Source: Bacteroidales bacterium (GTDB lineage Bacteria; Bacteroidota; Bacteroidia; Bacteroidales; UBA932). From it: a stretch of 64,000 bases of DNA. The notes below the pieces were generated by a model, which was not told the origin of the DNA, did no database searches, and saw nothing but the letters and a program-made list of their open reading frames with translations. Where the stretch lies: NCBI GenBank assembly GCA_017647795.1, contig JAGCJX010000015.1, positions 1-64,000 on the forward strand, given 5' to 3'. The stretch's first letter is position 1. Every line of letters starts with the position of its first letter. Made by a program: the position numbers and the translations under genes. This document shows positions 44,261 through 52,882 of the stretch, piece by piece.

Positions 44261-45451
44261 CTACAATTTGATGACAATTTTCTTGCGGTACAGGACCATC
44301 GCCATGGTGGTAAAGATGGCCACATAAACCAGTGCATACATCAACGAGCCCATTTCCGTATGACCGAAAAGGGACACACAGCAATTCTGGTAGAACCACG
44401 AGGACAAACTCCAAGTCTTTTCAACCAAAGTACCGTCCTCTTGAGGTATCATCACGGTCCAACGAATGATGCGGCTGAAGGTCTTGGCAAATACTCCTGC
44501 CATCACAAAGGCGAACAAAGGATTCATCCCCAAAGCTTTGAACGGAGTAAAGAATCGCTCCTTGCCCCGAATATCGATCCAATAAATAAAGAATGCCAAC
44601 ATCACAATGGCCCAGCCCCCAGCATACAAAACATAAGAACTGCTCCACAAAGGCTTGTTGATCGGTACCCAGATGTTCAAAACCGAACCGGCTCCCAAAC
44701 AAAGCAAACCGATTGTGTACAACTTGGACACCGCTTCCATCTTGTCCCCGGTTGACCGGATCAGGTTCCCCATCAGATATCCCAACAAAACCGTCGAACT
44801 GCCGGAAATGACACCGAAAAGACCTTCGGGATCGAAAGGAATGCCGTAACCGTGGTAAATATGGCCGTCACCGAACAAAGCCAGGTCAATCGGACCGGCG
44901 ATGTTACCTTCCAAGGTACACCAATCCGCCCCACCAAAGATCCGCAGCAGCAAGGGATGCAACACCATGAGAGCGGACATGCCGTAGAGAATCTTCTTCC
45001 TGGTTTTGAGCCACAAGGCCAAAAGGCCACCCACAAAATAACAGAGGGCAATGCGTTGCAACACGCCCAAATAACGGATGTGTCCCAGGTAATTGAGATA
45101 GTTCTCACCAAAGCTCAAGTCCGGATTCGGAGAGGTCGGGTAAAACGGGAAAGCATTGAGTCCCAGACCGACCAAAAAAATGAGGAGGCTCCGACGAGCC
45201 AACTTCTTAAGAGATTGCGCATTCAAACCTTCCTGATACTTGGCAAAGGAGAAAGCCATGGCGGCCCCTACCACGAACAAGAAAAACGGAAAAACCAAGT
45301 CAGTCGGAGTACAGCCGTCCCAGGCGGCATGGCGCAAGGGCGGAAAAATTTTACCCCAACTACCGGGGTTATTGACGAGGATCATGCCTGCGACGGTCAT
45401 TCCACGCAGCACGTCCAAAGCAACATAACGGGGTGAAGATGTAGGATTCAT
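44261..45451 (-). CDS. nagX: NagX-like membrane acyltransferase (DUF5009/HGSNAT family)
   Basis: A 396-residue inner-membrane protein with about 10-11 helices, related to heparan-alpha-glucosaminide N-acetyltransferase. The N-terminal ALDVLRGMTVAGMILVNNPGSW and HAAWDGCTPTDLVFPFFLFVVG segments (the first two family motifs) are unmistakable. Members move an acetyl group across the membrane onto amino sugars, so a role in GlcNAc or murein-sugar use is possible. Its -7 promoter element ends four bases before the ATG, so the mRNA may be leaderless. Confidence 0.9.
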   Translation of the reverse strand: MNPTSSPRYVALDVLRGMTVAGMILVNNPGSWGKIFPPLRHAAWDGCTPTDLVFPFFLFVVGAAMAFSFAKYQEGLNAQSLKKLARRSLLIFLVGLGLNAFPFYPTSPNPDLSFGENYLNYLGHIRYLGVLQRIALCYFVGGLLALWLKTRKKILYGMSALMVLHPLLLRIFGGADWCTLEGNIAGPIDLALFGDGHIYHGYGIPFDPEGLFGVISGSSTVLLGYLMGNLIRSTGDKMEAVSKLYTIGLLCLGAGSVLNIWVPINKPLWSSSYVLYAGGWAIVMLAFFIYWIDIRGKERFFTPFKALGMNPLFAFVMAGVFAKTFSRIIRWTVMIPQEDGTLVEKTWSLSSWFYQNCCVSLFGHTEMGSLMYALVYVAIFTTMAMVLYRKKIVIKL

Positions 45452-45455
45452 ACCA

Positions 45456-45463
45456 CAAATTTA
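45456..45463 (-). promoter_or_regulatory. -7 promoter element for nagX unit (leaderless)
   Basis: Minus strand reads TAAATTTG, exact TAnnTTTG. Only four bases separate it from the nagX ATG. Confidence 0.55.
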
Positions 45464-45464
45464 A

Positions 45465-45472
45465 TAACTTTG
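45465..45472 (+). promoter_or_regulatory. -7 promoter element for rsmE (leaderless)
   Basis: TAACTTTG, exact TAnnTTTG. Five bases separate it from the rsmE ATG, and one base from the opposing nagX element. Confidence 0.55.
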
Positions 45473-45477
45473 TCCGT

Positions 45478-46188
45478 ATGGAATTGTATACAACCGAAAA
45501 TTTAGCAGATCAAACCATCCTCCTTCCTCCGGATGAGTCTTTTCATTGCATCAAAGTGATGCGTCACCGGGTCGGAGACGTTATCTGTGTGACCAACGGG
45601 CAAGGACGAATTTGTGAATGCACCATCGTTCAAGCTGATAGCCGCGAAACCGTTGTCAGCGCAACTTCCTGCCGGGACGAAGCCCGGAGCGGGCGATTCC
45701 GCCTGCACATCGCGGCGGCCCCGACCAAAAACATCGACCGCTTTGAGTGGTTTCTGGAAAAGGCAACCGAGCTGGGAATGGACGAAGTGACGCCCTTGTT
45801 GTGTGCCCATTCCGAACGCAAGGTTGTCAAGGATGAACGCGAAGAAAAAATCCTCACAGCGGCAGCCCGCCAATCCCTGCGGGCCTGGTTCCCCCAATGG
45901 AATCCCCTCACCCCCTTCCGAGCATTCCTACAGGCCCACCAAGCACATGATTCCCTGAAACTCATCGCCTACTGTGGCAATGAGTACGAAAAAAAGTCGC
46001 TTCGGACCATGCTCGAAACAACCCACTTGGAACAGGTAATCATCCTCATCGGTCCGGAAGGTGATTTCTCCCCGGAAGAAGTAAAAGAAGCCGTCGATGC
46101 CGGTTTCATCCCGGTCACCTTCGGCTCCATGCGTATGCGTGCGGAAACGGCGGCAGTCTTTGCTGCGGCCGCGGCAGCCCTACTCTAA
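45478..46188 (+). CDS. rsmE: 16S rRNA m3U1498 methyltransferase (RsmE)
   Basis: SPOUT-fold methyltransferase that methylates N3 of U1498 of 16S rRNA. The 236-residue protein shows the PUA-like N-terminal domain (HCIKVMRHRVGDVICVTNGQG, given here as HCIKVMRHRVGD), AAAPTKNIDRFEWFLEKATELG in parts (PTKNIDRFEW), the SAM-binding knot IILIGPEGDFSPEEV and SMRMRAETAA. The ATG at 45478 is the only start that keeps the N-terminal domain. It converges with the Sua5-type gene across a 13-base gap. Confidence 0.95.
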   Translation: MELYTTENLADQTILLPPDESFHCIKVMRHRVGDVICVTNGQGRICECTIVQADSRETVVSATSCRDEARSGRFRLHIAAAPTKNIDRFEWFLEKATELGMDEVTPLLCAHSERKVVKDEREEKILTAAARQSLRAWFPQWNPLTPFRAFLQAHQAHDSLKLIAYCGNEYEKKSLRTMLETTHLEQVIILIGPEGDFSPEEVKEAVDAGFIPVTFGSMRMRAETAAVFAAAAAALL

Positions 46189-46201
46189 GCCACCCCGTTC
46201 C

Positions 46202-46768
46202 TTACGGACGAATGATTTGAATCTCGCCACCCAAACCCAACTTCATCAAGGAAGAAGGTTTGCCCGTGGCACCTTTTTCATAAGCCTGCGGAGCAACCCA
46301 ATCCACCGCCTCGCGGATTTCTGCAGAAATCTCCGCAAAACGAGCTGGAGCCTGCGCCCCTGAGCGGTTTGCAGAAGTCGAAATCAAGGGTCGTTGCAAG
46401 CGGGTAATCAATTGTAGGCAAAAGTCGTGTTGGGGAATGCGGATTGCGGCACTTCCATCTTCAGCTACAGCCTTCGGAGCCAAACCTTGGGCTCCCGGAT
46501 ACACCAGCGTCATCGGCTGGTCATTCACCTCAATCAGCGACCAGGCAATCTCAGGCACCTGGCGAACATAACGGCAAAGCATATCGCTACCGTTCATCAA
46601 GGTAATCAAACTCTTGGCATCTTCGCGTTGCTTGATACGGAAGATTTTTTCCACAGCTTCTGCGTTGGTGGCATCGCATCCCAAACCCCAAACGGTATCC
46701 GTCGGGTACAGGATCACGCCCCCTTCTCGCAAAATGCGGACAGCTTCATTCAATTCAGGAAAATTCAT
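46202..46768 (-). CDS. Threonylcarbamoyl-AMP synthase (YrdC/Sua5 family)
   Basis: Makes threonylcarbamoyl-AMP from Thr, bicarbonate and ATP, the first step of the tRNA t6A modification. The 188-residue single-domain protein has GGVILYPTDTVWGLGCDATN (in part GVILYPTDTVWGLGCD), IKQREDAKSLITLM with the KxR signature, and STSANRSGAQAP. It starts at ATG 46768, overlapping the preceding stop in an ATGA; a further in-frame ATG at 46789 would overlap by 25 bases. tsaE of the same pathway lies about 6 kb away at 52466. Confidence 0.93.
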   Translation of the reverse strand: MNFPELNEAVRILREGGVILYPTDTVWGLGCDATNAEAVEKIFRIKQREDAKSLITLMNGSDMLCRYVRQVPEIAWSLIEVNDQPMTLVYPGAQGLAPKAVAEDGSAAIRIPQHDFCLQLITRLQRPLISTSANRSGAQAPARFAEISAEIREAVDWVAPQAYEKGATGKPSSLMKLGLGGEIQIIRP

Positions 46769-47850
46769 AAGCGTGAAGAATATAGACATAAATCAGTAGC
46801 CACCGGGTAATGATCCGACCAGGGCAGGCGCTCGGTATGGTGCAACAGCACCCCAAAATGCTCGGGTACAAAAACATAATCGATGCGCAACAGTGGCCAA
46901 AAAGTCGAATAGGTACCGGCCAGGTACTCCCCGGCTTCCACAAAAGTATCTTTCCGCCCCTTGCTCAGGTGACGGTAAGTATAAGACATCGGCGTATCGT
47001 TGAGGTCACCACAAACCAATGCCGGATAGGGACTTTGCTCGATGTGTTCTAGAACTACATTGACCTGCTCCACCCGTTTGAGGTTACTCCGGGTCATCTT
47101 CTCCTGCAATTGGTTCAGTTCCTCAGAGAATTCTTCCCCACTGCCCCGCAACCGTTTCACCAGCCGCGTAAACGAGATGTTGAAGGATTCCAAATGATTG
47201 TTGTACAAACGGAAGATCTCGGAGCCAACTTGAACATCGGTCCAGATGGATAAGTTGGTACTACCTTTGAAGCTGATGCGGCCCCGATCCAGGATGGGAT
47301 AACGGCTCACCGTCAAATTTCCAAACCAGGTACCCCCTTTCAATCGGAAAAGATGCTTGTGCCTGTACGGATAGTCTTTCAGAATGGTGTGCAGACGGCT
47401 GGTATCACTGATGTAAAACTCCTGCAGGCAGATGATATCGGGATCGGTTTCCCGCAGGTAATCCAGGATTTCCTGTTGACATTCCCGACGGGTCATCTCT
47501 TTGCGATGACCGGCAAATCGTCCCACATTGTACGTCACCAAACGGACCTGATCAGCCCCCACCACCTCGCTGACCTTCTGGTTGCCCAAATGGAAATAGG
47601 GATCCAGGAACAACAAGGATGGAAGCAGTGCCACCAACGGAATCCAAGCCGATCGGGAGCGACGGAACAAGGCCAACAAAAGAAGGACAGCGTTCACAAC
47701 CGCAATTGGGATGAAGAACAACCCAAAAAACGCCGGCAATGAAAAATGCACCGGGTTAACAACCAGGGAAAGGTAGGACAGCAACAGCGCACCTGCCGCC
47801 ACCAAGGCTACCAATCGGAAGCTTATACTGACCAGGAAGAAGCGTCTCAT
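46765..47850 (-). CDS. Membrane-anchored endonuclease/exonuclease/phosphatase family protein
   Basis: A 361-residue protein with two to three N-terminal membrane helices (about 1-85) followed by an EEP domain (DNase I/sphingomyelinase-like fold). Motifs are LVTYNVGRF, CLQEFY with the metal-binding Glu, LYNNHLESF, CGDLNDTP, RIDYVFV and the final SDHYPV with the catalytic His. The active domain would face the periplasm. The substrate (nucleic acid, phospholipid or inositol phosphate) is unknown. It starts in a TAATG overlap with the rhomboid stop and ends in an ATGA overlap with the next gene. Confidence 0.88.
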   Translation of the reverse strand: MRRFFLVSISFRLVALVAAGALLLSYLSLVVNPVHFSLPAFFGLFFIPIAVVNAVLLLLALFRRSRSAWIPLVALLPSLLFLDPYFHLGNQKVSEVVGADQVRLVTYNVGRFAGHRKEMTRRECQQEILDYLRETDPDIICLQEFYISDTSRLHTILKDYPYRHKHLFRLKGGTWFGNLTVSRYPILDRGRISFKGSTNLSIWTDVQVGSEIFRLYNNHLESFNISFTRLVKRLRGSGEEFSEELNQLQEKMTRSNLKRVEQVNVVLEHIEQSPYPALVCGDLNDTPMSYTYRHLSKGRKDTFVEAGEYLAGTYSTFWPLLRIDYVFVPEHFGVLLHHTERLPWSDHYPVATDLCLYSSRL

Positions 47851-48503
47851 TAATAATACATCCGGCCTTTTTTCTTCCAATACAGAATGAGGAATATCCC
47901 AAAGAGCATACCTCCCAAGTGGGCAAAGTGAGCCACATTACCCCCTGAGTTGGAAATACCCAAGACAAATTCCAAGGCACCGAAGATCAACACAAAATAC
48001 TTGGCTTTGAGCTGAATCGGAGGAAAGATCAGCCCCATTACGTTGTTCGGGAACAACATACCATAAGCCAAAAGCAGGCCGTAAATGGCACCGGAAGCAC
48101 CCACCGTCGGGGTCAGAAAGACACGACGAATTCCATGTTGGGCCGCCACATTACCCGCTTCCCACAAGTTCTGCAGGTGCTGCACCTCAATGAACTGCAC
48201 CAGCGAGTGCAACAAAGCCGCACCCAGACCGGTCACCATGTAATAGAGGAAGAATTTCTTGCTGCCCCAGACATTCTCCAACAACGAACCAAAGATGACC
48301 AAGGTGTACATGTTGAAGAACAAATGCCAAAAGCCCCCGTGCATAAACATGTGCGAGATGAACTGATAAGGATGGAACAGTTCGGACTCAAAATAAAACA
48401 AGGCAAAGGTCCGGTACATAAAGTCACCGGAGAATGTGGTCAACAACAAGACAACCACATTGATAATCAAGAGATTCTTTACAACAGGGGTTAAATTTCT
48501 CAT
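47850..48503 (-). CDS. Rhomboid-family intramembrane serine protease
   Basis: A 217-residue six-helix membrane protease (from ATG 48503, 7 bases after the mutL stop; an earlier ATG at 48533 would overlap mutL). The typical HMFMHGGFWHLFFNM segment, the catalytic Ser in VGASGAIYG and the catalytic His in AHFAHLGGMLFG are all present, so it should be active. Natural substrates are unknown. It is translated in a tight series with mutL and the EEP gene, an order I have seen described as common in Bacteroidales. Confidence 0.93.
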   Translation of the reverse strand: MRNLTPVVKNLLIINVVVLLLTTFSGDFMYRTFALFYFESELFHPYQFISHMFMHGGFWHLFFNMYTLVIFGSLLENVWGSKKFFLYYMVTGLGAALLHSLVQFIEVQHLQNLWEAGNVAAQHGIRRVFLTPTVGASGAIYGLLLAYGMLFPNNVMGLIFPPIQLKAKYFVLIFGALEFVLGISNSGGNVAHFAHLGGMLFGIFLILYWKKKGRMYY

Positions 48504-48510
48504 AACTTCA

Positions 48511-50343
48511 TTACAACAGTTTTGCCAATTCATCCATCGTCACCAGCGTCATGCAACGCTTTCCACGCGGAGAGAAATTGGGTTCGGCACAAGCGAACAA
48601 AGCATCTACCAAGAATTGTGCCTCAGCCGGATTTAAGGATTGGGTTCTGCACGATGCACAAAGAGCCGCTACAGGTTCCAACCAAGTTTCCTCGGGCTGC
48701 TCAAGCAAACAAACCACTTCGTCCACCAAGCGTTTTCCGTCCTGAATACTTACCGGAAATCCCTCCGGATAAGCATAAATCACAACCGTATCATCACCGA
48801 ACGGACGAATATCGAATCCCATCTGCAACAAACGTTCTGCCTGATCAGCCAAAAGCGACAAGGTCAACGGATCCACCGTCACCGGCTGAGGAAAGAGTGT
48901 TTCCTGGGTCATCGCCTTGCGTTGCGCCAAGGCATCGCGGTAACGTTCGTAGAAAATCCGTTCTTGCGCCCGTTGCACATCTATCAACAGGATACCCGAT
49001 TTCATCGTGGTAATCAAATACTTTCCGTGCACCTGCAACAAAGGACGCTGCTCAACATACTCGTCCCGGAACAAGGGAGCATAACCCTGTACCGCCGGTC
49101 CTTCCAGGGACTGGGGTTCCAGCACCTGCGTTTCATTCAATCGGGAAGAATAGAGCGACTGCGACGACGGCATCTCAAACTCCCGGTTCGGCTGTAAGGC
49201 CGCGGTTGATTCCCCTCGACGAAGGCGTCCCGTGGACTCTTCCTCAAACGGGTTGAACAAAGGATCGTAATCAATCTTGGGAGGTCCGACCGGACGGCGG
49301 TAGTCAAAAACCGGAATTTCCGGGGCTCCTTCGGTATCAAAATCAATGCTCGGTCCGAAGGCATTTTTACCCACCGTCTCCCGCACAGCGGCATGGATGA
49401 GTTCAAAAATTTGGGCTTCGTTTTCAAACTTCACCTCAATCTTTGCCGGGTGAATGTTGATGTCCACCGAAGCCGGATCACATTCCAAGTACAGGAAATA
49501 CACCGGAACATGGTCCGAAGGTATAATTTTCTCATAGGCCTTGGCAATGGCCTTGAACAGGTAACGGCTTTGGAAATAACGTCCGTTCAAGAAAAGATAC
49601 TGGTGGGGCTGACTCTTGCGGGACTCTTCTGGGGTTCCCACAAAACCCTGCACCCGCAACAAGGGAGTATCCACCGATACCTCCATGATGTTTTGGGAGA
49701 TCTCCTTTCCGGCAATCTCCCGGATACGTAATTTCCGGTTGTTACAATGGGAGAGTTGATAGATATCTTTTCCGTTGTGGATCAGCTTAAAAGAGAGTTC
49801 CGGATAAGCCAGTGCCACCCGACAGAACTCTTGGGTAATGGCCCGAAACTCTGACGCATCCGATTTGAGGAATTTGCGACGGGCTGGCACGTTATAGAAC
49901 AAGTTGCGTACGGACAAACACGTTCCTACCGGTGCCTCTATGGGCTCTTGGGAAACAAACTCCGAACCCGAAAACCGGGTCTCACTCCCCAACTCATCGT
50001 CCACACGACGGGTCCGCAACGTCAGGTCCGATACAGCCGCGATGGAGGGCAAAGCCTCCCCACGAAAACCGTAGGTCGTGATGGCATTCAAATCTTCTGC
50101 CTCCGCAATCTTGGAAGTCGCATGCCGCTCAAACGCCAAGCGCGCATCCGCAGCCGACATCCCACACCCGTCATCGGTCACCCGAATCAAGGTCTTTCCA
50201 GCATCCGAAATCTCCACCGAAACCCGGGTCGCCCCAGCATCGATGGCATTCTCCATCAACTCCTTGACCACCGAAGCAGGACGTTGCACCACTTCTCCGG
50301 CCGCAATGAGGTTGGCAATGCGAGGCGGTAAGACTTGCAGCAT
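48511..50343 (-). CDS. mutL: DNA mismatch repair protein MutL
   Basis: GHKL ATPase that couples MutS to downstream repair. The 610-residue protein has ELMENAIDAGATRV, DDGCGM, TYGFRGEALPSI and NLFYNVPARRKFL in the N-terminal ATPase region, and a C-terminal dimerisation domain. The endonuclease motif DQHAxxExxxxE appears as DVQRAQERIFYE, lacking the His, and the C-terminal metal motif CPHGRP is replaced by SPRGKR, so nicking activity is doubtful; this may be usual for the group. It is second in an operon, 3 bases after the small membrane protein gene. Confidence 0.95.
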   Translation of the reverse strand: MLQVLPPRIANLIAAGEVVQRPASVVKELMENAIDAGATRVSVEISDAGKTLIRVTDDGCGMSAADARLAFERHATSKIAEAEDLNAITTYGFRGEALPSIAAVSDLTLRTRRVDDELGSETRFSGSEFVSQEPIEAPVGTCLSVRNLFYNVPARRKFLKSDASEFRAITQEFCRVALAYPELSFKLIHNGKDIYQLSHCNNRKLRIREIAGKEISQNIMEVSVDTPLLRVQGFVGTPEESRKSQPHQYLFLNGRYFQSRYLFKAIAKAYEKIIPSDHVPVYFLYLECDPASVDINIHPAKIEVKFENEAQIFELIHAAVRETVGKNAFGPSIDFDTEGAPEIPVFDYRRPVGPPKIDYDPLFNPFEEESTGRLRRGESTAALQPNREFEMPSSQSLYSSRLNETQVLEPQSLEGPAVQGYAPLFRDEYVEQRPLLQVHGKYLITTMKSGILLIDVQRAQERIFYERYRDALAQRKAMTQETLFPQPVTVDPLTLSLLADQAERLLQMGFDIRPFGDDTVVIYAYPEGFPVSIQDGKRLVDEVVCLLEQPEETWLEPVAALCASCRTQSLNPAEAQFLVDALFACAEPNFSPRGKRCMTLVTMDELAKLL

Positions 50344-50346
50344 CGT

Positions 50347-50685
50347 CTATCGGTTAAGTGCTTGGATCAATTCGACGAACATATCGCCGAAGAAGAACAT
50401 AAAAATAAAGAAGATCGCCAACGAAATGTACGAAACCAAGCGCATGGTCGTCGGCTTGAACGGTTGGCGACGGTTTTGTTCGGCCATTTCGCGGAACTTT
50501 CCGTGCAACATCTTGCCGGGCACGTAGGTATCATCCTTCAATTCAACTCCTTCCTTCATCGCTTTCTCCCGTTTGGCTTCGCGAGCCACCTCATCACGGT
50601 GCTCTTTGCGAGGATCATAAAACCGCGGTTCGTAATGGAAAACCTTGTGTTCCGGTATCTTGAAGAAACTAAAATTTACTGCCAT
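50347..50685 (-). CDS. Small tail-anchored membrane protein of unknown function
   Basis: A 112-residue protein from ATG 50685 (an in-frame extension to 50748 crosses the promoter and is rejected). The first 85 residues are strongly charged (FYDPRKEHRDEVAREAKREKA), followed by one C-terminal hydrophobic helix (LVSYISLAIFFIFMFFFGDMF). This suggests a cytoplasmic domain tethered by its tail. I do not recognise a family with certainty. It heads the mutL operon, with its -7 element at 50706-50713. Confidence 0.7.
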   Translation of the reverse strand: MAVNFSFFKIPEHKVFHYEPRFYDPRKEHRDEVAREAKREKAMKEGVELKDDTYVPGKMLHGKFREMAEQNRRQPFKPTTMRLVSYISLAIFFIFMFFFGDMFVELIQALNR

Positions 50686-50705
50686 ATTCCTTATTTTTAA
50701 TCCCA

Positions 50706-50713
50706 CAAAGATA
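50706..50713 (-). promoter_or_regulatory. -7 promoter element for mutL operon
   Basis: Minus strand reads TATCTTTG, exact TAnnTTTG, 20 bases before ATG 50685. Confidence 0.65.
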
Positions 50714-50726
50714 GAATAAATATTCA

Positions 50727-50734
50727 TACCTTTG
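50727..50734 (+). promoter_or_regulatory. -7 promoter element for ispF (leaderless)
   Basis: TACCTTTG, exact TAnnTTTG; only four bases precede the ispF ATG at 50739. Confidence 0.55.
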
Positions 50735-50738
50735 CAAC

Positions 50739-51224
50739 ATGAAATCACTCCCTTTCCGAATCGGTAACGGCTATGACGTACACCGTCTCGCCGAGCATCT
50801 TCCGCTTGTTTTGTGCGGAGTCACCATCCCCCACACCCACGGCTGCGTCGCCCACTCAGATGGAGATGTTGCCATCCACGCCCTCTGCGATGCCTTGCTG
50901 GGCGCATTGGCTTTGGGCGATATTGGAAAACATTTCCCGGACACCTCCGCAGAATTCAAGGGTATTGACAGCCGCATCCTGCTGCGTCGCGTTGTCGAAC
51001 TCACCCACGAAGCTGGTTACCAGATCGGTAATGTGGACGTAACCATCGCCCTGCAACGACCCAAAGTACGTCCGTTCATCGACGCCATGCGCGAATGCCT
51101 GGCCCAAGACCTGCAAATCCCGGTGGACTGCGTCTCCGTCAAAGCGACCACCACCGAACGTTTGGGCTTTGTAGGAAAAGAAGAAGGCGTAGCTTCCTAC
51201 GCCTCCGCTCTGATTTATCGATAA
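50739..51224 (+). CDS. ispF: 2-C-methyl-D-erythritol 2,4-cyclodiphosphate synthase
   Basis: Zinc-dependent MEP-pathway enzyme in isoprenoid synthesis. The 161-residue protein, the family's normal length, has RIGNGYDVHRL (Asp and His metal ligands), LCGVTIPHTHGCVAHSDGDVAIHAL (in part AHSDGDVAIHAL, third ligand), GDIGKHFPDT, and KATTTERLGFVGKEEG. It is monocistronic, convergent with the NamZ-like gene with an 11-base gap. Confidence 0.96.
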   Translation: MKSLPFRIGNGYDVHRLAEHLPLVLCGVTIPHTHGCVAHSDGDVAIHALCDALLGALALGDIGKHFPDTSAEFKGIDSRILLRRVVELTHEAGYQIGNVDVTIALQRPKVRPFIDAMRECLAQDLQIPVDCVSVKATTTERLGFVGKEEGVASYASALIYR

Positions 51225-51235
51225 TCCGATGATGC

Positions 51236-52441
51236 TTACTCGTAGATGAGGTAGGGTTGGCGCTGTTGTTTGAACGCAACAACGTCCTCTGCCCACATGG
51301 CTTCAATTTCCTCCGCTGATTTACCCGCTTTGATCATTTTGCGCACGTAGTCACGTCCCACCAGCAGTTCAAAGAAGGAACGGAAGAAGTGGTCGTCCAA
51401 GTTCAAGTTGTTGTACGCCTCGATCACGTAAGTAAGGTCGATACCTTTTTCATTGATCTCTGCCAAACTCGGACTGTAACGCAAATCAATCCCTTGGCAT
51501 TCACGGTCCAGTTGCGGGGGATTCTTCGCACCAGGCACGCTTCTCGGGGTAAATTTGAAGTCATATCCCTTCATGTTCGGGTGACCGAACAACTGGAACG
51601 GACCATCGGTACCACGGCCCAAGCTCACCGGCGTCGCCTCAAAGAAACAAATCGAAGGATAGAGGTAGATCGAACGCATGTTCGGCAAGTTCGGAGACGG
51701 TTTGATCGGCAAACGGTACTTCATATCGCGGGTGTAATTCCGACAAGGCACGACGGTCAAGTCGCATTGAGCCCTGTCCTTCAACCATTTCTCACCGTTG
51801 ATCATCAGGGCCAACTCGCCCAAAGTCATCCCGTGTACAATCGGAATCGGCAACCAGCCCACTCCGGATTTGTATTTCATGTCCAGAATCGGGCCATCCA
51901 CATAAAATCCCAGGGGATTCGGACGGTCCAACACAATGAATTTCTTTCCTTTTTCCGCACAAGCATCCATGACCCGAGCCATGGTTGCATTGTAGGTATA
52001 GAAACGGACACCCACGTCCTGCAGGTCAAACACCATGACATCGAATTCGTCCATTACTTCGTCGCTCGGACGGTTAATGCCCTTTGCGTACAACGAACGG
52101 ATCGGAATTCCGGTCTTGGAATCGACATCGTCCCCCACGTGCTCACCGGCATCGGCTTCGCCCCGGAAACCGTGCTCCGGAGACATGATGGACACCACAT
52201 TGACACCCATCGACAAGAGGGTATCCAACAAGTGGCTGGTCGGACTCACCATACCGGTCTGGTTGGACAAAATGGAAACGCGTTTTCCCTCCAGCAAAGG
52301 CAGGTACTCGTCAAACGACAACGCTCCGACCTGGATGTGGGCCGCACGTTCGTCTTCAATAAAAATCTCCGGTTCTCCCGGTTGGCTGGCACAACTGGTC
52401 CACAACAGACAGCAGGCCATCGCAAAAAGCAATTTCTTCAT
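51236..52441 (-). CDS. namZ: DUF1343 lipoprotein, NamZ-like exo-beta-N-acetylmuramidase
   Basis: A 401-residue lipoprotein (lipobox LLWTSC, Cys near residue 17). The DUF1343 fold is recognised from GKRVSILSNQTGMV, SIMSPEHGFRGEADAGE with a conserved Glu, FDLQDVGVRFYTY, FIVLDRPNPLG, and VHGMTLGELALMIN. Characterised members (NamZ, family GH171) remove terminal MurNAc from peptidoglycan fragments, so a murein-recycling role is likely. It follows tsaE by 24 bases and ends the yifB-tsaE-namZ unit. Confidence 0.9.
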   Translation of the reverse strand: MKKLLFAMACCLLWTSCASQPGEPEIFIEDERAAHIQVGALSFDEYLPLLEGKRVSILSNQTGMVSPTSHLLDTLLSMGVNVVSIMSPEHGFRGEADAGEHVGDDVDSKTGIPIRSLYAKGINRPSDEVMDEFDVMVFDLQDVGVRFYTYNATMARVMDACAEKGKKFIVLDRPNPLGFYVDGPILDMKYKSGVGWLPIPIVHGMTLGELALMINGEKWLKDRAQCDLTVVPCRNYTRDMKYRLPIKPSPNLPNMRSIYLYPSICFFEATPVSLGRGTDGPFQLFGHPNMKGYDFKFTPRSVPGAKNPPQLDRECQGIDLRYSPSLAEINEKGIDLTYVIEAYNNLNLDDHFFRSFFELLVGRDYVRKMIKAGKSAEEIEAMWAEDVVAFKQQRQPYLIYE

Positions 52442-52465
52442 ATCTTTCCTGTTTGCAAATTGTTG

Positions 52466-52882
52466 CTACTCAAAACACAGACGACGCGACTGGTCGTTGA
52501 TCACCTCGATGCGCACCCGCAGGCAATCGTCCGGAAGGAGGGGATCGATGTTCTCCGGCCATTCAATCAGACAGAGACCGTCGCCGTACAAATATTCGTC
52601 CAGACCAATGTCCATTGCTTCCTCCAATCGCTCAATGCGGTAAAAGTCAAAATGCCACACCGGCATCCCATCGGCTGCCGCATATTCATTCACCAAAGTA
52701 AAGGTAGGACTGTTCACGGTGTCTTCCACCCCCAGAACCCGGCACAAGGCTGTGATGAAAGTGGTTTTGCCGGCACCCATGGAACCATAAAATGCGATGA
52801 CCGAATGGTCCGACACTTGTTCCCAAAACTTACGGGCTACTGCCTCCAGGTCCTGTATTCCGTTGATTTCAATTGTTCGCAT
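52466..52882 (-). CDS. tsaE: tRNA threonylcarbamoyladenosine synthesis ATPase TsaE
   Basis: Small P-loop ATPase (138 residues) that stimulates the TsaB-TsaD complex in t6A formation. It has the Walker A GSMGAGKTT (about 34-42), TVNSPTFTLVNEY, WHFDFYRI and LIEWPEN motifs of the family. It sits between yifB and the NamZ-like gene, 31 bases after yifB, probably one transcript. Confidence 0.95.
   Translation of the reverse strand: MRTIEINGIQDLEAVARKFWEQVSDHSVIAFYGSMGAGKTTFITALCRVLGVEDTVNSPTFTLVNEYAAADGMPVWHFDFYRIERLEEAMDIGLDEYLYGDGLCLIEWPENIDPLLPDDCLRVRIEVINDQSRRLCFE

Noticed and set aside
42458..44755. A 765-codon open frame on the plus strand opposite the S9 peptidase gene
   Set aside because: It mirrors the codon pattern of the peptidase and phosphoesterase genes, has no signal of a known family, and the opposing genes show full catalytic motifs.
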